Part shown: positions 35,637 through 48,899 of the stretch, piece by piece
Layout of the letters: every line of letters starts with the position of its first letter
Position numbering within the stretch: the first letter of the stretch is position 1
Assembly (NCBI RefSeq): GCF_020085105.1
Contig: NC_058052.1
Span: 17,524,733-17,588,732 of the forward strand
Direction of reading: 5' to 3'
Length of the DNA: 64,000 nt
Source of the DNA: Siniperca chuatsi
Lineage: Eukaryota > Chordata > Actinopteri > Centrarchiformes > Sinipercidae
Notes under the pieces: generated by a model
Seen by the model: the letters and a program-made list of their open reading frames with translations, nothing else
The model's database searches: none
Told to the model about the DNA's origin: nothing
Program-made: the position numbers and the translations under genes

Positions 35637-37818
35637 CTTGGCCAATGGGCAATGTGGAGGATTAGGAGGGTCCTCAAACTAGAGGGGAGGGGTTCACAAG
35701 AGATTTGGCGGTCTATGGGGCAGTGGTAAGTCCTCTCCAGTTTTGGCACATGGTGTTTCTTGCACCAAGAGGGAGCCCAGCCTCCTCTTGAAGTGATGGG
35801 TGGAGAAAGTAGGCAGCAGGGTCACTCAGGATTAGGGCTAATAGATAGCAGATGAACCACAGTGACCTCCTTTGGGTTTCTTCACCTCATCAGCTCTTTG
35901 CAACACACTGCACCCCTGTTAAAAGGAAAATTAAAATGCTGTGAATCAGAATGCAGTGATGACTACCATATCCACTTCCACAGCTCTACCGGGTGTAGTA
36001 ATGGACCAGATGCCTGGTCAGACCTGGAAGCTAATATGTACTCTGAATAATAGAGCAGCATGATGCACAGGTTGTTTGGCCAACTACTGAAAATCACCAA
36101 TGAAAGTACTTCAGCTCTGTTTCACAGACATGAATTATTACATTAATAATTCACATCATTCTAAAGCTTTTACAATAATAACAGCAGCAGTATGAGGACT
36201 ATCGATCGGCAGGTTTCCCCTCTTTGATCCTCACTGCAGGGAAATCTTTTCATACAGGAGTGGCAAGAACCTGAGTTGATTGACTCTTTAATGCATGACC
36301 CTGTGTCAAAGTGTCAACATACACAACTACTGTATAAACTAACCACATGAATATGTTTCTGGTTCAAAACCACTATTGGACAACAGTGTATAAACAGATC
36401 CAAGGTGAACTGAAGGCAAGAGAAAATGATGGATGGGGATTAATCATTTATTTGATAAACAGAACAGACCGGGTCAAACACATGATGGAGAAGGCTGCCA
36501 AGTCAACTGACCATAAAATTCAGGTTACCTAACCAATGTATCACACTACACTGTAAGAGTAGCAGATAAAATTACTATCCTACCAGTTCTTTTAAAAATC
36601 TTGCTTTTTAACATTAACTTAAAGTGTGTGTTTCTCATCACCCATGCTTCAGGCAACAGCCAAAGCTTAGCATTAACAATGAGATGAACTCGCACATCTG
36701 CTGCATATCATGCGTTTGTTTACAGACCACAGTGTCGGTGGTGGACACAGGGTGGCCATGTTTGTGTTTGGGGGGGTGGGGGGTGTTCAGCTGGAGGCAA
36801 GTTCTGCATACGAGGAAAGAGGGAGGATGGGAGGGAAACAGGCTGCAAGGAGGAACTCATAAATCAGGGTGAAGGTCAGCACTGAGCACTGAGACAGCCA
36901 CACCCCTGTAAAGAGAGAAATCAGCCAGCAGTCAGACCTCAGCACAGCCAGCTCAGCTAAGGCCAGTAGCAGCTAAATTCACTGGCAGGCTGGCTGGTTG
37001 GCAGGACAACTGCACATCAGTACCTCATCTCACCTCAGCTCAGCTCAGAGGCCTGTTCATTTAGGCCAGCAAAACAGGGCCAAATAAATGGGCTATAAGC
37101 TGGGTTGTGTACAACTCCGACAACACCTGGCATCAGATTTATTCATGCTGAGGTCTGGAGAACAATTTGACCTGATAAACTCATAAGTCATGATACTAAT
37201 GTAACACACAAACACTAAAGAGGAAGTGTGAAAATAAACATATGGATAGCATGCAAACAGCACAGCATGAGAGTCCTCATTGCAACAGCTTAGCTAGGTG
37301 TCAACCCAGCTGTGTAACATAGTGTGAAGAGTGCAAAGGAGAACAGTATTTAGAAGAAATAAAGACACAGAGACAAAAAGCACTTGCATCAATCTGTTAA
37401 CAGTGTATAATTCAGACAGATCAGAGATTAGCTGTCACTGAGGACCTTTGGTCTATGAATCAGCTTACAGTGTGGTTTGTGAAGAAATAATCTGACTCAA
37501 CTGAAATGGGAAAGAGAAAAACAAACTTATCTTGAAACTAATAAACTAACCTGTATTTACTCAGGTATCTGAATACATTGGTCTCTCCAGAATCCTGGAT
37601 GAGGGTGCTATCAACTTCAAAATTAGCTGCGTTTTGTAATTTGTATGCTTAAAACTGCATGAGAATATACATATCCATTTTGGTAGTGGAGTAATGGAAA
37701 GAGTATGATAGTGCTATTGTTATTCAAGCAAAGACCTGTACATGGAGACAATATAAGTATCTGGAGTACATGTGTGCAGTGAATTACTTTTCTTAGCTGG
37801 AAAATTGACTGCAATTAC

Positions 37819-38030
37819 ATGGAGGTTGTGGAAAATAAATTTTTCTTCCCAAGCAAATCTTTGTGTGCTGAGGTTAACCCAACACCTGATGAGTGCAAGG
37901 CTTTGATAAAAAAAATTTATGCCAGAAGCAAAACTGATGTTAATCTGAACGAGCGTGACTTCTGGACAATATTGTTTGAGGGCAGAGAATTACAGAAACA
38001 GAGGAAGGTCAGGAAATGTTTCAGTCTTAT
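37819..38030 (+). CDS. Unexplained exon-like open frame (doubtful)
   Basis: The frame contains NPTPDECKALIKKIYARSK and VNLNERDFWTILFEGREL, with balanced, protein-like composition. Possible boundaries are CTTCCCAAG upstream and GGAAG|GTCAGG at about 38007. I do not recognise a family. It could be a relic exon or chance in AT-rich DNA. Confidence 0.15.
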
Positions 38031-38948
38031 GATGTTGTGAATTTTGATACAAGATAAAAGGTAAAAGAAAACATTCAAGCTACTCCCTAAACAAAGGATT
38101 TTGACCTTGAAAGCGTTTTGTTTCCCGTCAGAACTTTAGTAAACATGACAACACAGAAGGATAGGATTGTTACGCCTTTATTTTCAGCGTTGAGGTGTGT
38201 GTTTACTGAGCAGGGAGTTTTATTGTCGTATGTTTATTTACTGTAGGCCAGCTCCTACTTATAGTATACTTATGATTCATTTGAGGACGTTTAAGGAAGT
38301 GGCCTTTTTTTTTTTTTAACCTGCACGCACGCATGCACGCACACACACGATAATAGTGCTGGGTTTCTTTCAAGTGACATAAGCTTAAACAACTGAACGT
38401 TGAATCTTAAATGCTCATAAATCAGCACAGAGGTCACACTTACTGAAGTGATAAATCAGGCAACCACTTGTCCCCATAGATCAATAAACAGAAAGAAACT
38501 GACTTGATGCAGAGACCACAGACTAGAGCTATTTTTGACAAATTTTTTCTTGCTTTAAATCCCGCAAATTTGACTGCTAGAAACATTTTCGGCACAAGAG
38601 AGATGTGTGCTGTAGCTAAAAACAAGCCCTGCCTCTGTGTGTATTAGAGATACCCAGATCACATTTTTTGCCACAGATACCAAGTGCCAATCGTCTGTGA
38701 GCATTGCGATATTTTTCAACCTGGACCCTATTTTCCCATGTTTTTGTGTCTAAGTGACTAATGGGGACAACAAGTTTTGACATTGGTCTAGTATAGAGAG
38801 AGCGCTACAGCTAGTAGCAGCGAAACAAGCTGCAATGTAATCCCTCTGGGACATAGTGCACCGTCGATGTACGTCCACTAAAAGTGCTTGTTTTTGCCAC
38901 TGACATGCTCAGATTGTTATTATAAGTGTCTGACAACATTGTGGAAAG

Positions 38949-39403
38949 GACCCTACAGAGACAGACCTTTTTGTTAAAGAATAAGATCCTTTTTGTTCAA
39001 CTAGAAACAGCCATTATTGCGCTCTCGTCAAAGCCACCAGACTCCATTGACAGCGATTGCCTCGCAGATCGTGACAGTGTAACACTTCATTCAAACTCGA
39101 AAGGAACAAACTCACCAAAACCGTCTTGGTTAGTCTCTAGTCCACTATTCCATTTGGTCAAAATAAACCCTTAATTCAGAGTTAGATGTGAAAATATCAG
39201 GAGAGGAGCGAGAGGGAGGTCAGGCATCAGGCAGGCAGGGGGGAGAAATAGCGTGTAGAGCCAGATTTTTTCACATCTAACTCAGAAATTACTGTATTTG
39301 TCAATGGAGTCTGGTGGCTTTGAGGAGAGCGATATATCGGCTGTTTCTGGTTAAACAAAAAGGATCTTATTCTTTAACAAAAAAGGTCTCTCTCTGTAGG
39401 GTC
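38949..39403. mobile_element. Fold-back element with about 105-bp terminal inverted repeats
   Basis: The left arm 38949-39052 (GACCCTACAGAGACAGACC to CCACCAGACTCCATTGACA) is the reverse complement of the right arm 39299-39403 with few mismatches. A second inner inverted pair (GAGTTAGATGTGAAAA, about 39179-39194 and 39268-39283) surrounds the centre. No coding frame spans it, so it is a non-autonomous DNA transposon. Confidence 0.8.
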
Positions 39404-41040
39404 GATGTGGCCATCCATAGTGTGCGTATGTGTTAAAGCTGAACTCGAGGGGTTTTATTTCGTTACCTCCACACGCTCTTGGTGTTTTCATTGTCATTAT
39501 GGAAATGTTCATTTCAGTTGTGGACAGCCCTCGACAGTGTTGCATGATGTTATCATGGCCTATCTTGTGAGTTGAAAGGCTTGCTTGTCATGTAACTATT
39601 ACCTGACTATCAAAGAACACGAAGGTCAGTAGCTTAGTTCAAAGTGATACTACACCCAAAATATTTTGAGTATACAACACTTAGCAAGGTAGCTGTAAAA
39701 CGTTTGTGGGTTTCTAATCGCAGAAAACAGAAGCACAGAGTAAAGACTGAAACTTCTGCTTAGTCACAATTCTCTGTTTTGTTTAGAGGAAGTGGAGCAT
39801 CAAGGTTTTGGGTGGAGAGTGCTTCTTTGTAAGTGCTTGTCAGATGGTCTTCAGAAAAGCCCCTTCACCCACACCTTTGCGACACTGGATTAAGGGGGAC
39901 TGTGCCCGACAATTTCTGGCCAAAAAACCTTAACGTTGAACCCTTTCTCTGCCCCCCCCCCCAAATTCCTGATACAACACAGCTACAGTGAGCCTGCCTG
40001 ATTACAGACTGCTTGCTTCTTCTATTCTTTAGTGAATAATTGATTGTTAATAAACAGCTAAAAATGCAACAGCGTGGCCTGAGGAAACAGACACCAATCA
40101 TGAGAGGAACATCACTATCAAAAGGAGGACAAACCTCCAAAAGCATCTTGGTGAAGCAGCATTCAAAGATACCACGTAGTTGAAACATCACAGGCATAGT
40201 TAAGACCACTTCCTCTTATCTTCACATCTCTCTCTGCTGTACATGTCTTAACCAAGCAGAAATGCCACCACAGCTTTAACATAACATAAAATTGTGCTGT
40301 TCTAACAAAGTAACTGAAAGCTGAAAGCAGCACTAGGAGCAAGACGGCTAAATTAGCTGTGCTCACTGTTAGTGGGACTGTATCATACTCAAAACATTAC
40401 CGCAACTGCACTTCTCCCTTATGCTGTAAATCTTCCCCTCAGAAAGTTTGGTGGGGCCGAGGAGAGGGGAAAGAGGGGGTTGGGTGGTTTAACACAAGAC
40501 AGTACATGTGACATCACCAGAAAAAGATCCCACCCAGGAGCAACAATATGTCAAGCCGACACAAACATAAACACACTACGCGTAGCCCATCTGTAGGCAA
40601 CCATGAGTGGTACCAAATGACTCATTGAACAGCCTTTCAGAGAAGAGGAGAGTCAGATTGTATATAACAACTTGCAATGAGGACACAGACCAGCGTTAAA
40701 ACCAAACCTCCTCTGCTACAATTTTCATCTAGACATGCTGTTACTAAACATGTCCTAGTGTAGATAGCAGCCCGGATGTACTCTCGTGATATCACTACAC
40801 AACTAACACTTTTAAGCTTCTATCTCTATCCCTGCACATTTGTTTCCTGGCGTTCATTTCATCCTGTGTGGTTGTCTTTTTTTTTTTTTGGCCCTTACAA
40901 CAATTCGTCTAAACTTGTGAGGATTGAAATCTCCCTGTGAAAACAATGGCCTTCGTCAAATTGGCAGAAGTACAGATCGATGAATACTTAACGAGATGTG
41001 AGTACAGATATACAGTACAGAGGCTCAACACACAAGACAA

Positions 41041-41068
41041 GCACACACACACACACACACACACACAG
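41041..41068 (+). repeat. (CA)n microsatellite
   Basis: About 14 CA units in the sgms1 5' region. Confidence 0.9.
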
Positions 41069-41694
41069 GCACTTCACCCTGAGACATATTAAACTTGGTC
41101 TTACCAGTCTTACCACATCAAGTGGAATGTCTGACAAATATAGTATGCCTCTTAGTTAAAAGTAAGCACAGTAGTAACATTGAACACTCCAGTCCAGAAG
41201 CCGTCATAATAACAACATGTCTGTGCTTGAGCTCGTTGCTGAACCAAATCTCAAACCATTCCGGTGTTTCCACCAAGGAACCCATCATAAGTGCAGGGTT
41301 ATGTCATCACCATGTAAAACTAAGCTCATTCTTAGAGGCATATTCAGCGATCCTTTAAACAAACTTACGCACTGCTGGTAATGAGGTCGATTCTCAAGAA
41401 AAATTCAAAATGAACTAGAAAGTTGCAAAGATATTGTGTACGCAACAAGAGGGGATGCGAGCAGCAAATTGAAAAATTGAGAATAAAAAACTGAACAAAA
41501 AAGCTGCTGACAGGGCAATAATAAGAATGGTTTCAATTTTGTCTTGCTGGATACAAGCTGTCAAATAAACTGACCAGGTCACTTACTATGTTTGTTTTTA
41601 TCAGCCGTGTTTGACATTATATGAGAGTTGCCGCCAACCACCACAGTAGATCATCAGTTTTCCTCAAGTTACAACAGCATGTAAGCAAATAAAG

Positions 41695-41995
41695 TGGAGC
41701 TGCAACAATTAGTCGATCGACAGAAAAATAATCTGCAAATATTTTGATAACTGATTAATTGTTTCACTAATTTTTTCAAGCAAAAAGGCCACAACATTCT
41801 CTGGTTCCAGCTTCTCAAATGTGAGGATTTTCTGCTTTTGTTTGTCATATGGCAGTAAATTGAATATCTTTGGGTTTTGAGCTGTTGGTCAAATAAAACA
41901 ACGAATTTCAAGACATCGCTGTGGGCTTGGAGACATTACATAACACACAGAAAATAATTGGCAGATTAACCGATAATGAAAATAACAATTCTCCA
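41695..41995 (+). mobile_element. MITE of the GAGCTGCAACAATTAGTCGA family
   Basis: It begins GGAGCTGCAACAATTAGTCG and ends AACCGATAATGAAAATAACA, with the internal CCAGCTTCTCAAATGTGAGG block typical of this abundant percomorph family. It is close to full length. Confidence 0.6.
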
Positions 41996-42923
41996 TTGTT
42001 GTTATGTTTGTTACATTCACAGAATGATTAGGTCAGCTTTTAAAGTGGTAGAAATGTGGGCCAATTGATAAAAATCTGCCCCAGTCCAGCACCAGCACTG
42101 ACTCCTGTGTCTGTGCAGAAAGTCTAAAAAGAAAACAGAAAGCAAAATTCCTATCATTCGCAAGGGCCAAATTGACCACTCCTGTACATGGTTTCACTTT
42201 TGCTTCTCATATTTGACAGCACATGTTGCATTTAACCTGGATATCTGTATGTGATTTAGCCTACACAACATGGTCAAATCTTTGGACAGAACAGACATGA
42301 TATTGCACAACCAGCAAACAATGACAGTCACATAAAAGCCAAACAAAGATGATATTCCCCCTCAAATTCCCCCTAATTTTTTAAAAGGAATGCTTGCCTT
42401 CTTCCTGCCTTGTGTACTAAGGGTATTGTACTTGTCTTTATACACAGTTTTTGAAAGAGCAGTATCTCTTTACAGGTTTTTTTATCTTGTGAGACAAATC
42501 AACAATGGGTGAACAACACGCTCTCACCTATATCCCTTAACACCTAGTATACAAACGCCCCACAGGTACACAATGCATTGCCAATATTTACACAACTGGG
42601 CCAGTCCGGTTTAGTCCTATTGTTAAAATGAGTTTATATACTTACACCAAGCTTCACGAAAGTGCTGTAACTCATCCTGCTATGTCTAAGAAACTGTAAG
42701 GGCATAATCAGTAAAACCTTTGTGAAATTCATTCATACACCTTAAACAACTTTGGCAATGCACTGTAAACTTCTTAGATGCTCAGCGACCAGCAGTACAT
42801 AGCCTATCTTCATTTAACTATTTGGGAGTGACAGACTAAATGATTAAACGGTGTTTCAGTGAACACAGAGGGGATGAATAACATGCTTGGAATGAGATTA
42901 AAGGGTCAGCTCACCTAAAATCA

Positions 42924-42945
42924 CAACAACAACAACAACAAAAAT
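42924..42945 (+). repeat. (CAA)n trinucleotide run
   Basis: About six CAA units. A similar short run lies near 50635-50652. Confidence 0.8.
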
Positions 42946-45900
42946 GTACTTACTAACTTACTACTTACTAACCATCAGCAGATAGTTTCAGTTTAGTTCA
43001 GCCAAAGTTTTTGAATTTGCCATTCAATTTGTTTTACTTTAGATTTATTTTCAATTTGTATTTCCTACATTTTTAATCTTAACTTTCACTATTGCCTCTA
43101 ATTTGTAATCATTTTGATATTTTAGTGTGTGGATGTTTAGCTTGATGTGTTCTTTACTTGACGGCTTCCTTGAAGATTATTCCCAGCAGATTATTTGTCA
43201 CCTCAGGGAACAATGGCCCATAGCATTCAATTAATATATCGGGCATGTTAATAAACACATGCATAAAACAAGCATAAAACTGTTCCTACCAAGCTTCTTG
43301 TGATAGCACATACATAAAACCCATATTAGATTACAAAAAATCATTCCAAGATCATTTACAAGAAATGTCAAAACAGTCTTACAAACAGTCTTGTCAGATA
43401 AAAAGGTCTTACAATGCATGAGCTATTAGAGAAGTCTTGACACTATCAAACAAGCTATTCAGGGTAAGAAAATATTTAAAACTGAGAAATGCTGAGGGTC
43501 TGATGACAGCCTTGACTGAGTGCAGTTACTGTGAAGTAAGACCACAGGCAACTAGCTCTGATATTGATTTGTGTCGGAATAATTGATCTGCTAGCTGTAA
43601 CAGCTGACAATAGAAGCTCCAAAATGTGCATTACATAACAACCCCCTACTATTGCTGAGAAATATTGCACTAATTTTGTCAGATGACTAAAGTTGCAGTG
43701 GGAGAATAAATGATGCAATGTCAGTTTTTAATTTCAGACAAGTAAATAACTGGATTTTCCAATAATTAATAATGATCAATTAAGTTAAAGTTGATGTTAT
43801 ATGGGCAGATGCAACATTTTCCTCTATTATCATGTTGCAAAACTATTATGCTAATCTGTCACTATAAATACTCCCACTGTCATGATATTATTAAGAGGAA
43901 AGGTGATATGACGAAGTCTGCAATGCCAAACGAACCTAGTTCGAAATGTGCTTCATCATACAGAGATCTTAGCAACCCCTGCTATCACAGAGCATTATTA
44001 TGTCCAAACAGGGTCTCCAATGGGTGGCTCTCGCAGAAGTCTCGGGGGGAGCTGAGCTGAATGGCAACCACAACCACTGTACTGGCAGGTGCTATCTGCT
44101 AATGAGGAAACCACCTGTGGCTTTATAAGTTATCAGGATGCCAGGCCCTCACACAACTCACCTTGGCTCTCTGTTCAACTGCATTAAGTGCAAACACTTC
44201 AGAAATTATATCTAGGATAGCCCACAGGGGACTAGTTGTCAACAGAGAGTAATAGTGAGCAGCACAGCATTTAGCCCATCTTTTCATATTATAACTATCC
44301 AAACTGCAAAGGTCTGTGTCAACAAGGCCAATAGCTTATCAGACCTGAAATGACGTTGCATGTTTGGGCAAGCAAAGCATGCAAGCATGTTTTTCTAAGG
44401 TTGACACTGTTGAATGGTCCTTGAAACCCAGTAACTAGGGCTAAGTTAAAGCGACTGGAGATAGCACCTCAATAAGTGTTGTGGTTTACTTTCCTTCACA
44501 CACCACAACCCACAAAATGCAGGTCTTTCTTGGACTCAAACTCAAAGTGAATGTGAACCAAACTATTTAAAAAAGACCTTAAAATAACCTGATGACACTC
44601 AATTGGCCCGTGTGTTGGGCTTTTTGAGACTGATATGTCATATTTTAGGAGCAATAATTTATAATCTTGTTCTTGCTTTCTGGGTTTCTTTGACCTGCAC
44701 AAGCTTCCATGAAGATGCCATCCATTGTACCCCTTTGATGACCATGTTTGATGACCTGAAATCTCCATGGCACTATAACTTCCAAGTGCAGTCAATGTTT
44801 GTTTCACATTTAAACAATGTACACACTGTTGTATTCTTTAACCATGAAGCGTAAACCAGGCTTAAAAAAGGGTTAGGCAACCCACAACCGCAAACAGAAC
44901 GTTATCATACTGTACATTATCTTGCACACAGTCAAAGCTTATTTCCATGTAGGCTTGACCTGTGTAATTTTCAATATAGAGGATTTACAGACACGCCTCA
45001 ATACATCCAAGTACCTTCCTAACGACAACTGTTTTAAAATAGTTACAAGAGGAAAAAGAAGAAACGAGATTCTGCTATGGAAAGGCTTTCCACACAAAAG
45101 CTGCACATTATAGCATTAACATACACTGAAGTGGGTGGAGTTTGAAGTTGCTGTGGAGCCAGCAAGTAAAGGATACTAAACAAACCATCTCTCACAGGAC
45201 TCTTTTCAGCCCTGCTAGTAGTTAGTTTGTGTCTGTTTGTACATACATCATTTGGTTCTGTGGTTTTCCTCCAAGGAGATTTGTGGACACAAAATGACAC
45301 ACTGGCCATAGTCACACCATAGTCTACCCTCAATATCACATCATGTTGAATTTTGCATTTAAAATAGGCCAACGTATGCAAAAAAATAGGGCAGGAGCAG
45401 GTCTACAGCAGTTACGCTAGTTGGGTGCTTGGTTTACCGTTGAAATAAAGTCACCCCCTCCCACCCTTGTCCACATGCATATGTCATGTACCTGAATCAC
45501 CTTGTGTAATATAACCTTAAATACACATCATTTCAAACTGTGCCAAATTATTTAAAGTCTGTGTGGCTCCTTCATTAATTCAAACAAAGCCCAGCCAACT
45601 AAGATGACAGTACACCACTTAAACACACTCTTCTTTTGTCCCACAAAGATTGTTAAAAATGTAATCTTGTATTTTGACATAATTTCATTTCCGAAAAACA
45701 AAAAATAGGCTAGATCAAAGTGCTACTAGCCTAGATTTCCAAAAAGCAGTTGCAGGCCACAGGAAACTGGGACATCATGTGAGTGGCGGTAAAATTCATG
45801 TGTTTCTAATTATGGCTGAAACAAGATTAAAGCCATTACATATTGTTTCTCTGGAGACAAACCTATGATGGAAATCAAATGATCACTGGCTATTGGCTGG

Positions 45901-46495
45901 CACTAACAGTGTAGTACCATATGCTAGAACAGCAAACAGGCCAAGGCCATCAAGTAATAGCATTATACTCCAGCTGTGGTTTAAGTATTGAGGCTTAAAT
46001 ACACTGGAGAGGAGCAGATACACGCATATCCAAATGTGTAATCGTTTTTAGAAAAGACTAATATGCATTTCAAATGTCAAATGTGTATCAGTTTTAGAAT
46101 GTCAGAAGACCAACACAGTGTTCTCCTGTTAAGTATCTGAAGCTGTTTTGATCAGTAACCTATTTAAAAACAAACTGATGATACAACACAATAAATGTTG
46201 GGGTAATTTGCCAGGGATCTACACATTGTGTCAAGAGCAGTGTAATAATAGAGCAATGTCTTGATCCCACAGAGATCTTCTTCAGGCTTTGGCAGGCAAA
46301 CAAACATTGGCAGGTAATGCAAACTTTGTTTAACTTGGCAGTGACATGTATAATTTTGGCTCAACTTAAAATTCACCTTGAAGCTAAGTACAGGTGGTTA
46401 GATTACATTAATCTATGAAGAGGACAGCTAAAGAACACAAGACAAAACACAAAATATCAATCTATGTGATGGAGACAAAAGGTCAAATGGTCCAG

Positions 46496-46679
46496 TATAT
46501 ACTCAGTGGCCAGTTTATTAGGTACACCTGTACAATCTAATGTAATCCAACACAACTGTTCTGCCATGAAGTCTACTTTATAAAAGAAACTTTGTAAAGA
46601 TAGATGTTTTGGCACTACTGTTGTATTGGATAGCAGACTGTACAGGTTCATTTAATAAAGTGGTCACTGAGTGTATATA
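46496..46679. mobile_element. Palindromic MITE with GGCCAGTTTATTAGGTACAC ends
   Basis: The left end TACTCAGTGGCCAGTTTATT and the right end AATAAAGTGGTCACTGAGTG are imperfect inverted repeats, flanked by TATA-like sequence. I recognise this as a widespread vertebrate repeat end. Confidence 0.65.
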
Positions 46680-46834
46680 CCTCCTTTATTGTCAGTGAAT
46701 GAAGTCTAATTGTGTGGAGAATAGAGAAAGATAAACAGTCTGGGCACATGCTTTACGTTGTTTTATTACACCTAGAAAAGGGGCTTTGATAAGGTAATTG
46801 TAATGATGGCGCTCGCTCTATTGTTATAATATAT

Positions 46835-46960
46835 ATATTAGATTAGATTGACTTTATTGTCTACCTCAGTGGAAATGTGTCTTTGGCTTCTCCCAAAGTA
46901 CAGCAAAGGTAGATACAATGCACATAACAAAACATACAGAATATACAGTATATAACTGTG
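46835..46960 (-). mobile_element. LINE 3' tail fragment
   Basis: The plus strand reads TTAGATTAGATTGACTTTAT followed by a GGAAATGTGTCTTTGGC block. On the minus strand this ends in AATAAAGTCAATCTAATCTAA, a fish LINE-type 3' terminus. Confidence 0.45.
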
Positions 46961-47545
46961 CAAATGGTCAGGTAGCAGCAGATAAGTTATATAAATAATA
47001 GGAGTTATATAAATAACACTATATACTAATGCATCTTTAAACTGCTGAGCATAACATTAGCAGATTATGTTCTCTAATCTAATTTCGATATAAAATTGTT
47101 GGCTTTGTCCCTTAATATTGATTTAAATGTTTAGTAAGTTGATGGTGCGTTATAATACTTGCTGAGCTGACGTTTTCATCTAAATATTAGCAAACTGTCA
47201 GCTCTGCTCAGGAAGTGGAAAAGTGATTATTCAAGTATTAAAGTGTTAATCACTACATCAAAACACCTCTAGACTTTTACTCACCTTTATAAACACCCAA
47301 AATATGAACAGTTAACACTTTAAGTATGTCTCTAGACAGTCGGACTACATAAATTAGAAATATGTAACGTGTGCATTCTGTCTTCCCATTGTCTCTCTCC
47401 ATCTGCTCTTATCGGTTGCTGTGTAAGTCTTATCTGTCTTCCTCAACCCATCCTGTTGATATCTGTGTCTCCCCTAAGTTCCTACCCACCCACCCCCCAG
47501 AAATCAAGATCAGACAATTGCACAGGCTGACACTAACATGTGTCA

Positions 47546-47712
47546 CAGATATCAGAATCAGAAAAACTTTATTGATCCCCGAAGGGAAACTCTTTGTTAC
47601 AGCAGCTCGTCTTTACATCAGTGCACACAGGAGAAAGTACTAGCAAAAAATATATATAATACAATACACTATAAAAAACTATAAAGTGATTCTGATTCTG
47701 ATTCTGATGTGC
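47546..47712 (-). mobile_element. LINE 3' tail fragment with inverted hexamer ends
   Basis: The plus strand reads ATCAGAATCAGAAAAACTTT then ATTGATCCCCGAAGGGAAAC, the reverse complement of an L2/Rex-like 3' end. At the far side (47689-47709) lies GATTCT repeated, the tail motif in the opposite orientation, so two insertions may abut. Confidence 0.5.
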
Positions 47713-48289
47713 AGCCTATGGCAGTAACCAACAGCCTCCCTGGAGAAGAAAGAGTGTGTGGTCCATCCAGAGTTATAAAAACGTACAAATTTGTTTAGTT
47801 CCAAGTTAAAACAGAAAACTTTAGAGAATAGGTAAACTCTATTTTGTCATTAAGTCATCTTCATAAAGACAACAGTGACATGAAAACACTTTTTCCATGC
47901 CAGAGAAAGTTGATGATCCAAGCTACTATTGGTCAATACCTTTGGTTGTCAGCTGAGACCGCTTTCCAAGGCTGAATCATAGTTGCGCCTACAGAAAGCT
48001 CATTGTTTCCACTTGTTGATAGTCTGACATGCTTTGCTTTGGCAATGAGGTTGTCTCTGCAACTGGGCTGGATGCAGTGCCAACAATAAACGCCATTGAC
48101 TCGCTTTAACATTTTGCTCCCTTAACACTCACTGTAGTCACATTGTTTATGTCTGTGAAAAGTTGCTTTTTCACCAGTTCCGTTACACAGACATCTCCCT
48201 GTTTATTTTCTCTGTTGGCTCATCTGTATGTCTAGGGAGTTTTACTGTGGGCTTAGTGGATGTTGGGTTAGCAGAAATACACAGCATGT

Positions 48290-48500
48290 CCTGCTAACAC
48301 AGCAGATGTGTCTTTTTCCAACGACAACAACTATTCAAACACATCTGTTTGCCACCGCTTTACCAAAAAAGGGGAAGGGACGTGTCTTAAGACTGTGGAA
48401 ATATGCTAAATCAGGTCACCCATTCCGCCCAGTTTTTAGGCGACTAAACGAGGCAAATGTGAACCTGCCAAGAGTCGCAGAGCAGAGACAAATGTTTGAC
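48290..48500 (+). repeat. Duplicated segment, copy A
   Basis: It aligns over about 210 bp with 51650-51880. Shared blocks include GACGTGTC and GGTCACCC, TTCCGCCC, TTAGGCGA, CTGCCAAGAG and GCAGAGCAGA. In one frame both copies encode GHPFRP, RR, LPR and AEQ. Confidence 0.6.
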
Positions 48501-48754
48501 TACCGTTAATACGCTAGGTTAATATTTACAGAGACAGATCAGCTGATAATATATTCGTCGATTCATAGCCACCATAATGTTAGTAGGCACACCTGTGAGA
48601 TAGCGTTACATCAAAATCATGGCTGATACTGATGACTTAACGTGCTACCAACACTGCTTTCATTCACATTAAGGCCTCGGCAGCCACTGTATAGTGTGGC
48701 TTAAGAGCTTATAGTCTGACCACCTAAAAATAGATAGGCAAGCTGGCGTCTTCA

Positions 48755-48788
48755 GTATTTTAGCTAGCTAGCTCGCTAGCTAAAATAC
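48755..48788. repeat. Perfect 14-bp inverted repeat
   Basis: GTATTTTAGCTAGC (48755-48768) pairs with GCTAGCTAAAATAC (48775-48788) across a 6-nt loop, next to the sgms1 promoter candidate. Confidence 0.8.
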
Positions 48789-48899
48789 AGCCTACACTGG
48801 GGTCGTGTATTCGCGATTTTGGGAAAGCTGTTAGCTACATGATCTTGGATTACCTACAAGTAAAATGTTTATTTATATTTGTAACCTAAATATTATCCA

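Noticed and set aside
42924..42945. Possible CRISPR-like or tandem array from short repeats
   Set aside because: It is a simple CAA microsatellite. No spaced direct repeats exist anywhere in the window, as expected for a vertebrate genome.
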